9,078 bases of DNA from Desulforamulus profundi (GTDB lineage: Bacteria; Bacillota_B; Desulfotomaculia; Desulfotomaculales; Desulfotomaculaceae), in NCBI RefSeq assembly GCF_002607855.1, contig NZ_AWQQ01000065.1:597-9674 (forward strand). The letters run 5' to 3'. Of this stretch, positions 1 to 8,624 are shown in pieces (within the stretch, counting starts at the first letter, position 1; the number at the start of each line of letters is the position of its first letter). The notes under the pieces were generated by a model. That model was not told the origin of the DNA, made no database searches, and saw nothing but the letters and a program-made list of their open reading frames with translations. A program made the translations under genes and the position numbers.

Positions 1-4
1 TTTT

Positions 5-149
5 TGGTAATTTTTACACCGCCTCATCGGCGACGGAACTTCATCTTACCACGATAACACGAATTATCAACTGGTAATTTTAAGTACCACCTTGCGGCGA
101 CATTTGTTATGTTACCATATTTACTTTCATGTTGCAAGTGGTAATTTAT
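5..149. repeat. Degenerate 67-bp-spaced repeats, possible end of an IS21-like element
   Basis: The motif TGGTAATTT occurs at 5, 72 and 139, exactly 67 bases apart each time. The first two units also share CGGCGAC (about 29-35 and 95-101) and an inverted copy, TTACCA (46-51 and 112-117). Conservation between units is patchy, so this is not a CRISPR. Repeated GGTAATTTT blocks near the ends resemble those of IS21-family insertion sequences, which carry several internal copies of the transposase-binding repeat. If that is right, the transposase genes lie to the left of the window. No transposase coding sequence is visible here, and the exact tip of the element cannot be placed. Confidence 0.42.
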
Positions 150-182
150 ACTTTTTATGAATGTCCTGCGTTAAAAGAAAAA

Positions 183-394
183 AATACCAACAATGTATAA
201 GGTTTTTAAGTCTTCCTGTGCAGGTCCCAATGCTGTCCCGTGGTATTGTCCCGCATATCCAAAGTTGCCAGCAGCATGTCTGCAACTTGCTGCAGTTCTT
301 TATCAATTTCAGGAACAGGCAAATTTACGAAAAGGGCGATACGACAATTATCCATATACCTACTCCCCAAGCTCTTAATGAAATACCGGATCAC
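183..394 (-). pseudogene. Remnant of an HD-GYP domain protein
   Basis: A GTG-started reading frame (394 down to 206) encodes about 62 residues. They include LLATLDMRDNTTGQH, which resembles the first conserved stretch of HD-GYP phosphohydrolases (cyclic-di-GMP phosphodiesterase family). The frame then shifts. The next frame (about 229 down to 183) gives LGPAQEDLKTLYIVGI, which resembles the segment just before the HD catalytic pair in the same family. About 14 residues normally between the two stretches are missing, and the HD residues and the rest of the domain are absent. Homology stops near position 183, close to the IS-like repeats on the left. I infer a gene cut off at its 3' end by insertion or rearrangement and then reduced by an internal deletion. 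The family assignment rests on two short motifs only. Confidence 0.42.
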
Positions 395-449
395 TGGTTC
401 AAAGACCTATTTATAATTTACTAAATCCTGCTAGCCTTGTAAATTAATA

Positions 450-488
450 AAGATGGCCCTTCCCCGATTCCGGTTCAAGGGCCATCTT
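450..488 (-). terminator. Intrinsic terminator downstream of the alkaline phosphatase gene
   Basis: A perfect 12-bp inverted repeat (450-461 and 477-488, AAGATGGCCCTT) encloses a 15-base loop. It starts 22 bases past the phosphatase stop codon. On the minus strand the stem is followed by a T-rich but interrupted tract (TTTATTAATTT). The position and stem strength support termination of the phosphatase transcript. Confidence 0.75.
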
Positions 489-509
489 AAATGCTTGATA
501 TACAGTCAA

Positions 510-2140
510 TTATTTAATTAAATTAACAGCTTCTGATGGTACATAGGTTTTCACACCGTTATCTACGATTAAGCCGCTCATTTCAACTTTTTTGCCGTCC
601 ACAATGGCGATATTGGTATTGAACGGCAGTTCGACTTTCGTGGAACCCTTTATAACCACCAGGCTAAAGTTTCCGTTTCCGTCGTCTGCTTTTTCAACCT
701 TGGCGCCTTTGGCTTCAAAGGCAGCCTTTGCATCAACAAAGAGCTTTTTCGTAACTTCGTCCAGGCTTACCCCAAGAACTTTCTCCATGTATCTTGCTAC
801 ATCCGTATTTTCAATCACTCCTGTGGGACGTTCAACACTACCGGGAGCATAAACGTACAGCACCACATCTTCGCCGGTGTGACCGCCGGTGGTCCAGCCG
901 ATATGAGCGCGTTTACTGATGATAGGACCAACGGCATAATTCATGCTGCCGGCTTTTGCTTCTTTAATGGTTTTGATCTCTTCTTCCGTTAAATCGGTAA
1001 TGCCGAAATAAGTGGCCATGACTTCCTTAATGTTGCTCCTGTCGGCATTAAACTTGGACTCAAGCCTTCGCCGGTTAATTTCGCTTTCTTTAAAGGAGCG
1101 ATAAAGGCGGAGAGGGGCTCTTCGTCATAGGTCTTGGTGGTGGCTCTGTCGCCGATGGAGATGCCGCCGTTGCCATGGTCTGTTACAGCGATGACAACCG
1201 TATCTCTATCTTTCTTGGCAAAATCCAATGCTGTTTTTACTGCCTTGTCAAAGGCCAGGATGTCACTGATTACACCAATGGGATCATTTGGCATGGGCAG
1301 CCCAGTCAACTTTACTGCCTTCTACCATTAAGAAGAAGCCGTCTTTATCCTTGGATAGCACTTCGATAGCTTTGGCAGTCATTTCAGCCAGGCTTGGCTG
1401 CTCGGCGGGGTTGCGGTCCATATCATAGCTTAAGCTGGTGGGAGAAAACATCCCCCAGATTTTATCGGACTTTGAGTTTTTCATGGCTTCAGGGGTTGTT
1501 ACATAGTTATAACCCAAGTTTTTAATAATGGAAATTAAATCAGTCTTGTCTTTTCTCCCTTCGGGCTGAGGAATTTAGATCCGGCGCCCAGCACCACATC
1601 AATGCGGTTATAAACCTGCTGTTCGCTTAAGTCATCGTAGTTTTTACGGCTGGGAAAGTGAGAAGAAAAATCCGCAGGGGTCGCGTGCATAATCTCGGAA
1701 GTCGCCACCAAGCCGGTTGCCTTACCGGCCAGTTTTGCCGCTTCCAGGATGGTGGCCACAGGTTTCTTTTCATCCCCTTTGGCAATGGGAGCTAAACCGG
1801 GCATGTTGGCTACATCCGGGAGAACTCCCACGTAACCGGTGTGAGATTTATGTCCGGTGGCAAAGGCGGTGCCGGCGGGAGCGGAATCTGCAATGGGCGC
1901 ATCAGCGGAATAGGTTCTGACCAAACCGCAGGCCATTTCGTCCATGGCCAGGGGAGTGCCGCCTTGGTACCATCTGGCCAGGGTTGTACCGGCCACAGAC
2001 ATGCCATCGGGAATTAAAATAATTACGTTTTTGGCCTTTTTGCCGGCTTCGGCCGGGACCTGCCCGATCCACAGGAACATGCTGAGGAACATGCACAGGG
2101 ACAGGGCCAAAGCGATACTTTTTTGAGAAATGCGTTTCAA
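510..2140 (-). pseudogene. phoA: Secreted alkaline phosphatase (PhoA family), broken by three frameshifts
   Basis: The protein would be a secreted metal-dependent phosphomonoesterase. It starts at a TTG (2138-2140) placed 9 bases after AGGAGG. A signal peptide spans residues 1-32 with a likely cut after AEA. Visible motifs are PDGMS (Asp45, metal ligand), DSAPAGTA (Ser86, nucleophile), MHATPA, VEGSKVDWAAHANDP, TDHGNGG and GGHTGED, so every catalytic block survives. The C-terminus (about the last 40 residues) resembles a copper amine oxidase N-terminal-type repeat often attached to exported Firmicute enzymes. Three frame changes interrupt it: one base missing in a G run at about 1557-1559, one extra A at 1287-1289, and one missing G near 1061. 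Correcting them gives exactly 544 codons with continuous homology. This is either a recently inactivated gene or base-calling error. The family is certain; the symbol is by family. Confidence 0.88.
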
Positions 2141-2224
2141 GATGAACGACCTCCTTTTTGAAATATCTGATATTCATTTTAAACAGCAATTGTTAAATTG
2201 CCGGTGGATTTTCTTTAGGGAATT

Positions 2225-2286
2225 TTTATAATCCGGTTAGAAGAATGTTACAGATGTAAATAAAGGTTTAATGAGTTGATTGTAAA
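2225..2286 (-). promoter_or_regulatory. Candidate Pho-box array and -10 element for the alkaline phosphatase gene
   Basis: Upstream of the phosphatase, the minus strand carries six hexamers related to TTWACA: TTTACA, TCAACT, TAAACC, TTTACA, GTAACA and CTAACC. They are spaced 7-11 bases apart between 2286 and 2235. PhoP-activated promoters in Bacillus carry TTaACA-type direct repeats at roughly one helical turn. A -10-like TATAAA follows at 2230-2225, and the position 17 bases upstream (CTGTAA) is a poor -35, as expected for an activator-dependent promoter. The family function of the gene supports phosphate control. The site is inferred from pattern only. Confidence 0.4.
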
Positions 2287-2371
2287 AGGACGGGGCGGAG
2301 TGCATCCCTTATCTCAAAAGTTTAAAAATAAAACCCAGTGTGCAGTTCGGTAATCTTTTAAGCGAAAACTA

Positions 2372-2380
2372 TGGTAAGAT
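2372..2380 (+). promoter_or_regulatory. Possible extended -10 promoter for the radical SAM gene
   Basis: TGGTAAGAT fits an extended -10 element (TGnTAnnnT), about 40 bases upstream of the radical SAM start codon. No good -35 lies 16-18 bases upstream. The call is weak and rests on position and the TGn extension. Confidence 0.3.
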
Positions 2381-2421
2381 AATTTTCAGCAATTCTATAA
2401 ATCTACGGGGGGTTTGAAGCA

Positions 2422-3288
2422 ATGTTGCTGAATCATGCGCAAGGAATGGTCTTCCGTCCGCCCAGTGAGGCCAATAGTTTTATTTTGCGGATTACGCTGG
2501 GCTGCTCGCATAACGCCTGCACTTTTTGCGCCATGTATCGCGGCATTCAATTTCGCACCCGCCCGTTGGAGGAAATTCGTTGTATTGTTGAAAATGCTGC
2601 TCAGCGTTCCCCTGATATAAGAAGGGTATTTCTGGGTGACGGCAATGCCCTGGTGCTTCCTACCAAAAAACTGCTGTCCATCCTAGCCGGGCTGCGCGAG
2701 GCTTTTCCCAAACTTACCCGCGTTACCTGCTATGGAGGTCCCAAGGACATCCTCAGAAAAACGCCTGAGGAATTAAAAGCACTTAAGGAGGCCGGACTGA
2801 AAATCATTTACCTGGGTGTGGAAAGCGGCGATGATGAAGTCCTTGCGGGGATCAATAAAGGGGTGGGCGCGGCTGAAATGGTTGCCGCCGGGAGGAAGGT
2901 GCTTGCCGCGGGGATCAAACTTTCTGTCATGGTGATTCTGGGTCTCGGGGGGAAAACCGGCAGTTATCGGCACGCCACAGGCACCGCCCGGGTTATCAGC
3001 CACATCAGCCCGACTATGTTGAGTACACTTACGTTAACGTTATATGACGGTACCACGCTAAAAGAAGCTGCGGACCGCGGCGATTTTTTACCTCTGACGC
3101 CCTACGAAACGATGGTAGAGTTAAAAGAATTGATTTGCCATATTCGGGTTGCAAACCCTTGTATCTTTCGCAGTGACCATATCTCAAATTTGCTTCCCTT
3201 GGCCGGTGTATTGAACAGGGACAGGGATAAAATGCTGCAAGAGATTCATGAGATTTTAGATTTCCTCAAAGATAAACACAATGGGTAA
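2422..3288 (+). CDS. Radical SAM protein, CX4CX2C family of unknown substrate
   Basis: This 288-residue protein carries the iron-sulfur binding motif CSHNACTFC (Cys28, Cys33, Cys36) inside LGCSHNACTFCAMYR, which places it in the radical S-adenosylmethionine superfamily. The one-residue-longer first spacing (CX4C rather than CX3C) is, from memory, normal for a clostridial/archaeal family that begins with RPPSEA and then GC-HN-CTFC-MY. Other shared blocks are FLGDGNALVLPT, YGGPKDILRK, YLGVESGDDEVL and VILGLGGK. The length suggests a single radical SAM barrel with no cobalamin-binding or other accessory domain. A strong G-rich ribosome-binding site (2407-2412) lies 9 bases before the ATG. Met9 is an alternative start close to where relatives begin. 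The gene appears monocistronic and converges with the minus-strand genes to its right. The reaction catalysed is not known to me. Confidence 0.9.
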   Translation: MLLNHAQGMVFRPPSEANSFILRITLGCSHNACTFCAMYRGIQFRTRPLEEIRCIVENAAQRSPDIRRVFLGDGNALVLPTKKLLSILAGLREAFPKLTRVTCYGGPKDILRKTPEELKALKEAGLKIIYLGVESGDDEVLAGINKGVGAAEMVAAGRKVLAAGIKLSVMVILGLGGKTGSYRHATGTARVISHISPTMLSTLTLTLYDGTTLKEAADRGDFLPLTPYETMVELKELICHIRVANPCIFRSDHISNLLPLAGVLNRDRDKMLQEIHEILDFLKDKHNG

Positions 3289-3300
3289 AGAAATAGTTTT

Positions 3301-3325
3301 AACCCCCACCGCAACGGGTGGGGTT
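3301..3325. terminator. Hairpin between convergent genes, possible bidirectional terminator
   Basis: AACCCCCACC (3301-3310) pairs with GGTGGGGTT (3317-3325) with one bulged C and a six-base loop, 12 bases after the radical SAM stop codon. The T tract is weak on both strands (TTGTTAG on plus, TTAAAACTATTTCTTT on minus). Its location between convergent genes supports a terminator role. Confidence 0.5.
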
Positions 3326-3348
3326 GTTAGTGAGATATTCTATACGAT

Positions 3349-3582
3349 TTACCTGCGCCAAATATTGCGAAATGAAATGTCCGCCAGTAAATTCTGGCCG
3401 GTTTCCCGGCCCTTTTTCATGATGTATCCGATGAAGGCCCCGAGAAAGCTTTCCTAGATCATGGCCACTGCTTTGGCATCCGCTTTGCTGCGAGACCGAA
3501 TTTCCACACTGGCATCGACCGCTTTGCGCAGTTCTGCCAGCACATTGGAGAGATGTGTTGTTATTTCATCAGTACTGGTCAA
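3349..3582 (-). pseudogene. Small gene interrupted by an in-frame TAG (78 codons in all)
   Basis: A TTG start at 3580-3582, preceded by AAAGGCGGTGG and an in-frame TGA, opens a frame that begins 30 bases after the stop codon of the 291-aa gene upstream. It encodes 42 residues, largely a charged helix (for example ELRKAVDASVEIRSRSKAD), then reaches TAG at 3454-3456. The same frame continues for 34 more residues (SFLGAFIGYIMKKGRETGQ and so on) to a TAA at 3349-3351. The second part has a short Gly-rich hydrophobic segment followed by basic residues, like a YtxH-type membrane anchor, and reads as one protein with the first part. Possible readings are a nonsense mutation, a base-calling error, or TAG read-through (for example as pyrrolysine). 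I do not recognise the family. Confidence 0.5.
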
Positions 3583-3612
3583 TCAACCACCGCCTTTAAA
3601 ATAGCCTACTGT

Positions 3613-4488
3613 TTATTTTGCAGGAGGTTCCTTGTCCACTATACCTGCTTGGGTGGCTATGGACTCTTTAATTTTGTTAAAGTTGACCTCCGCTACAATG
3701 TCTTCAAATTCCTCTTTGGCCTGGGCAAAAACACCTTGTGCCCTTTCGGTGATCTCCATGGCTTCTTCCATTGCCTTACGGGCCAAAGGGCGCAGGGATT
3801 TGCCCAGCGAAGGCAGCAGCAGCAACCCTAATAATGCTGCACCGGCACCCCAGCCGAAGCTACGGCGGTCAACTCCCCTAAGTCCGGTGATCCGTTCCAG
3901 GATAGAGGCGCCATAACCGGGAGGGTTATTCATATTCAAACTCTGCATTAGCTCCGTGATATCCATCCCCTGCTGGGAGGCTTCCTGTAATAAATCACAA
4001 AGCAGCTGGCGTACCTGCGGGTCTCTTACTTGACTCAGCCGCCGGTTGATTTTTTCAATGGCGCCCAGTTCATTTTGCAGTTGTCTTCGCAGCAGCATCA
4101 TATAGCGCTGGTTGTCATATTCTTCACGGTCTGTCCGCCAGTCATAATCAAACTCCGGCCGCCTCCGGTACTTGTACGTGGGTGCCGGTGGCGGGTAAGG
4201 ACACCAGCCATAGTACCTGCCGGGACCCATTCCCATACCCATGCCCGTGCCATATCCCGGAGACCGCCTGCCGTAGGGCATTCTTGCTCCGGCTCGTCTT
4301 CCATACCCCTTGCCATAGCCAAAACCCGGTGGATATCCCGCATAATCTTCGTTATATTCCGCCATTTCACCGTAATATTTTTCCTGCCACTCACGGCATG
4401 CCTTTAAATCGCTTGTAATTTCTTTTTTCAGGCGGTTAATTATTTCAGGGTCATACTGGTTGACTACGGGTTGCTGTTCTTGATTCAT
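3613..4488 (-). CDS. Hypothetical Tyr/Gly-rich protein with one hydrophobic segment
   Basis: The 291-residue protein starts at the ATG at 4486-4488, 5 bases after a clear GAGGAGGAG ribosome-binding site. A TTG 24 bases upstream is rejected because that site would then lie inside the coding region. Residues 10-50 form a charged helix. Residues 50-108 are low-complexity and rich in Gly, Tyr, Arg, Met and Pro, with a GMGMGMG run at 82-88 and a single WCPYPPPAP stretch. Residues 125-185 are predicted helical and Gln/Leu-rich. Residues 211-229 (GWGAGAALLGLLLLPSLGK) form one hydrophobic segment like a YtxH-type anchor. Residues 235-278 form a long charged amphipathic helix. It probably sits at a membrane or on a hydrophobic particle. 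The small gene just downstream is likely co-transcribed. I know no function for it. Confidence 0.8.
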   Translation of the reverse strand: MNQEQQPVVNQYDPEIINRLKKEITSDLKACREWQEKYYGEMAEYNEDYAGYPPGFGYGKGYGRRAGARMPYGRRSPGYGTGMGMGMGPGRYYGWCPYPPPAPTYKYRRRPEFDYDWRTDREEYDNQRYMMLLRRQLQNELGAIEKINRRLSQVRDPQVRQLLCDLLQEASQQGMDITELMQSLNMNNPPGYGASILERITGLRGVDRRSFGWGAGAALLGLLLLPSLGKSLRPLARKAMEEAMEITERAQGVFAQAKEEFEDIVAEVNFNKIKESIATQAGIVDKEPPAK

Positions 4489-4569
4489 AAGTCTCCTCCT
4501 CTCAAAATTCAAGTAAATGTATTATCTTTATTTGACCAGAATGATCCAGACACTGAGTTGTCGGAGGAT

Positions 4570-4599
4570 ATATTAAATTACCTTTATAAATATTGTCTA
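4570..4599 (-). promoter_or_regulatory. Possible promoter for the Tyr/Gly-rich protein gene
   Basis: On the minus strand TAGACA (4599-4594) is followed after 18 bases by TAATAT (4575-4570), about 80 bases upstream of the start codon. TTTAAT at 16 bases is an alternative -10. The surrounding DNA is AT-rich, so chance matches are likely. Confidence 0.27.
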
Positions 4600-4713
4600 A
4601 AAAGGATATATGGCTGTCTGAAATGTGCATTTCGGGTGTCCAAAATTGTTGGTCCTTTACAAAAAATAGGGAACATTCAACCCATCGACTCGGCAGACAT
4701 GCCGGGCGAAAAA

Positions 4714-4748
4714 CCAAAAAACCACACCTTAAATGGTGAGGTTTTTGG
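4714..4748 (-). terminator. Intrinsic terminator after the flavin reductase gene
   Basis: Arms at 4714-4728 and 4735-4748 (core AAACC/GGTTT and CACC/GGTG, with one mismatch and one extra A) enclose the loop TTAAAT. On the minus strand the stem runs straight into T-rich sequence (TTTTTTGGTTTTT). It lies 34 bases past the flavin reductase stop codon and would end the spo0B-obgE-sfsA-flavin reductase transcript. Confidence 0.75.
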
Positions 4749-4782
4749 AAATTAAGAATCCTTTTACCTTTAAATTATAATC

Positions 4783-5289
4783 CTACTCCTTCACATAACA
4801 GGCCACAATTTCGCCATAGTACATGACATGGTAGTCTCCTTTGGGATAGGCCAGCTTTTTAATGTTTTCGGCCACCAGGGCGGGTTCCATGGACTGCTGG
4901 TAAATCACCCTGCATTCGTAGTGTAAATCGCATTCACCGATAACAGGGGTATTAACCACTTTTCCAGGTTCGGGGGTGAGGTTGCCTTCTTTGAATTTAT
5001 CAAGCTCCCGGCCCGATTTGGTGCCGCACAGGGCTAGTTCTTTCTTGAGTTCCTTCCTAAGGGGTATGCTTACGGTAAACTCTTTGGCGCTTTCTAAGAG
5101 TTGATAGGTGTACCTGGACTTCCTGACCATCACCACAAAGACAGGTTTTTGCCAGACAAAGCCGATGGTTCCCCAGCCAATGGTCATGGTGTTGAGTTTA
5201 TCCTCGTCCTTTACGGTCAGAAAAGCGCCTTTGGGCAGTTGCTCCAACAGTTCTTTCAGGTAATCGTTGTACTTAACATCTTCTTTCAT
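4783..5289 (-). CDS. Flavin reductase-like domain protein (flavoredoxin type)
   Basis: The 168-residue protein fits the FMN-binding flavin reductase-like fold, a split beta-barrel usually of 150-200 residues. Recognisable parts are the N-terminal PKGAFLTVKD strand, the TIGWGTIGFVW loop, KPVFVVMVRKSRYTYQLL (which contacts the flavin phosphate in relatives) and EFTVSIP. The C-terminal half carries GECDLHYECRVIYQQ and ends in a YHVMYYGEIVACY strand. It lacks a separate NAD(P)H-binding domain, as expected for this class, whose members shuttle electrons or reduce free flavin. A GGGAG ribosome-binding site lies 8 bases before the ATG. It starts only 19 bases after the sfsA stop, so it is the last gene of that operon. 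The physiological partner cannot be told from the sequence. Confidence 0.87.
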   Translation of the reverse strand: MKEDVKYNDYLKELLEQLPKGAFLTVKDEDKLNTMTIGWGTIGFVWQKPVFVVMVRKSRYTYQLLESAKEFTVSIPLRKELKKELALCGTKSGRELDKFKEGNLTPEPGKVVNTPVIGECDLHYECRVIYQQSMEPALVAENIKKLAYPKGDYHVMYYGEIVACYVKE

Positions 5290-5308
5290 GTTCTCAACTC
5301 CCTTTATC

Positions 5309-7292
<1,984 letters not shown>

Positions 7293-7335
7293 TCATCACC
7301 CAACAGTATTATTTACCGTCTTGCCCTTCCTAAGC

Positions 7336-7893
7336 CTATTTTTTGGGAAATATCATGTAGATTTCTGCTTCTTTCTCTGTCACCGCCAGCTTGGTACTGC
7401 TTTTGTATGGTGCCAGCGCCTCGGATAACACCATTTGTTCCTGAGCATCCTGGACCACCTCCGCCGGGACTCCCGGGAAGCCCAATTTGACGGTAATTTT
7501 TCTTTCGCCTTCGCTGATGGTCAAGCTCATGCGCCGGTCTATCACTTCAGGCGGCGACAGAAATTTTAAGGCTTGCTTAACGCAGCGTTCTAGGGCGGCT
7601 CCCACCACCTGGCCCGGCACAGCCAAGGAAGCCATGTTCGTTTCAATATCCATCACAAAGTCTACCTGGCATTTGGCGGCTTCGTTATTGGCAATCAGCA
7701 AAACCGCCTTGACTTCCGGGGATTTGAGCCTGGTAATCCTGCTCAGCCGCTCATAGTCGCCGCAGACCTGGTTGATATAATCCCTTACCCGTTCCCCTTT
7801 GTTCAACTGGAGCAGGCCGGATATCACTTGCAAGTGATTTAAAAAGTCATGCCTTTGTACTTGAATCACTTCCAGAAGGCCTTTGATTTCCAT
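7336..7893 (-). CDS. Spo0B-type sporulation phosphotransferase-like protein
   Basis: The 185-residue protein starts with the Spo0B/sensor kinase alpha-helical hairpin. The motif RHDFLNHLQVISGLLQL contains the likely phosphorylated His15, equivalent to His30 of Bacillus subtilis Spo0B (192 residues). The C-terminal half (from about residue 65) would be the degenerate kinase-like fold. I see no clear ATP-binding N, G1 or G2 boxes, which fits a phosphotransferase rather than a kinase. In Bacillus, Spo0B passes phosphate from Spo0F to Spo0A. The position immediately upstream of obgE is the conserved spo0B-obg arrangement and supports the call. GGAAG lies 8 bases before the ATG. Whether a full Spo0F relay exists here cannot be seen; many clostridia phosphorylate Spo0A directly, so the partner is uncertain. 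Confidence 0.8.
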   Translation of the reverse strand: MEIKGLLEVIQVQRHDFLNHLQVISGLLQLNKGERVRDYINQVCGDYERLSRITRLKSPEVKAVLLIANNEAAKCQVDFVMDIETNMASLAVPGQVVGAALERCVKQALKFLSPPEVIDRRMSLTISEGERKITVKLGFPGVPAEVVQDAQEQMVLSEALAPYKSSTKLAVTEKEAEIYMIFPKK

Positions 7894-7974
7894 TGGTGAT
7901 ACTTCCTTTCGAAACCGTAATAATAATTTATATTCGACGATTTGGATTTATTTTCCTCCCGGTGGAGGCATTAA

Positions 7975-8003
7975 AAAACCAGCCTGTACTGCAGGCTGGT
8001 TTT
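7975..8003 (-). terminator. Intrinsic terminator after rpmA
   Basis: A perfect 12-bp stem (7975-7986 and 7992-8003, AAAACCAGCCTG) with a five-base loop runs into TTTTTT on the minus strand. It lies only 6 bases after the rpmA stop codon. It should end most rplU-rpmA transcripts, so the Spo0B-like gene probably depends on read-through or a promoter in the 80 bases between. Confidence 0.92.
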
Positions 8004-8008
8004 CAAAG

Positions 8009-8278
8009 TTACTGAGCTACAACTTCGGGAACCACAATGCTTACTTGTTTCTTATCCCGACCATTACGCTCAAATTTAACAATGCCGTCAACTTTGGCAA
8101 ACAAAGTGTCGTCGCCACCGCGACCAACATTGACACCGGGGTAAATTTTAGTGCCACGCTGTCTTACCAGAATGCTGCCGGCGGTAACAAATTTACCGTC
8201 GCCTTCTTTTACCCCAAGTCGTTTGGCCTGTGAGTCACGACCGTTACGAGAGCTACCTACACCTTTCTTATGAGCCAT
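8009..8278 (-). CDS. rpmA: 50S ribosomal protein L27
   Basis: The 89-residue protein is L27, which sits at the base of the central protuberance with its N-terminal tail near the peptidyl transferase centre. It begins [16 protein letters not shown] and continues through [16 protein letters not shown] and [16 protein letters not shown]. In Bacillus and Staphylococcus L27 starts with an extra 9-12 residue leader that the protease Prp (YsxB) removes. Here the sequence starts directly with the mature tail, and no ysxB gene precedes it. A strong GGGAGGTGA ribosome-binding site sits before the ATG. The gene lies 34 bases after rplU in the same transcript. Confidence 0.98.
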   Translation of the reverse strand: MAHKKGVGSSRNGRDSQAKRLGVKEGDGKFVTAGSILVRQRGTKIYPGVNVGRGGDDTLFAKVDGIVKFERNGRDKKQVSIVVPEVVAQ

Positions 8279-8312
8279 AAAGTCTCACCTCCCTATTGGT
8301 GACCGGATAAAA

Positions 8313-8624
8313 TTAAGCTTCAATTTTTTCAACAACCACCTGGGTGAAAGGCTGGCGATGGCCTTTCTTACGGCGGTAATTCTTCTTGGGCTTATACTTG
8401 AATACGATGATTTTCTTGCCTCTGCCGTGGCGCACTACGTCCAGAATTACTTTGGCGCCTTCCACCTTGGGAGTGCCAACCTTCACCTGACCGTCCTTTT
8501 CCACCAGCAGAACATCAGTTAACTCAACCTTCTGGCCTGCTTCGGCCTCCAGCTTTTCAATGTACAGGGTGTCACCTTCCTGAACCTTGTACTGCTTACC
8601 ACCGGTAATTACAACTGCATACAT
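8313..8624 (-). CDS. rplU: 50S ribosomal protein L21
   Basis: The 103-residue protein is L21, a 23S rRNA-binding protein of the large subunit. It starts [18 protein letters not shown] and ends with the basic C-terminal block [19 protein letters not shown], both typical. The start is the ATG at 8622-8624, 7 bases after GGAGG. An upstream in-frame ATG at 8660 is rejected because it would add twelve non-family residues and place the ribosome-binding site inside the gene. It is the first gene of an rplU-rpmA unit driven by the promoter at 8733-8760. Confidence 0.98.
   Translation of the reverse strand: MYAVVITGGKQYKVQEGDTLYIEKLEAEAGQKVELTDVLLVEKDGQVKVGTPKVEGAKVILDVVRHGRGKKIIVFKYKPKKNYRRKKGHRQPFTQVVVEKIEA

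Noticed and set aside
5..149. CRISPR array suggested by the regular 67-bp spacing
   Set aside because: The repeated part is short (about 9 bases plus scattered matches), the 'spacers' share sequence with each other, and no cas gene is visible. The pattern fits transposon-end repeats better.
161..424. Plus-strand 87-codon frame near the left edge
   Set aside because: It has Cys/Gln/His-rich composition, no ribosome-binding site and no recognisable motif, and the opposite strand carries the HD-GYP-like remnant.
2503..2531. Abnormal CX4CX2C spacing in the radical SAM motif as a sign of a degenerate enzyme
   Set aside because: The longer spacing is normal for this RPPSEA...GC-HN-CTFC family, and all other blocks are intact.
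4030..4407. Plus-strand 125-codon frame opposite the Tyr/Gly-rich gene
   Set aside because: It lies antisense to a gene with a strong ribosome-binding site and shows low-complexity shadow composition.
7955..7968. CCTCC/GGAGG hairpin between rpmA and the Spo0B-like gene as a second terminator
   Set aside because: It has only a five-bp stem and no T tract on the minus strand; the stronger terminator at 7975-8003 already lies directly after rpmA.
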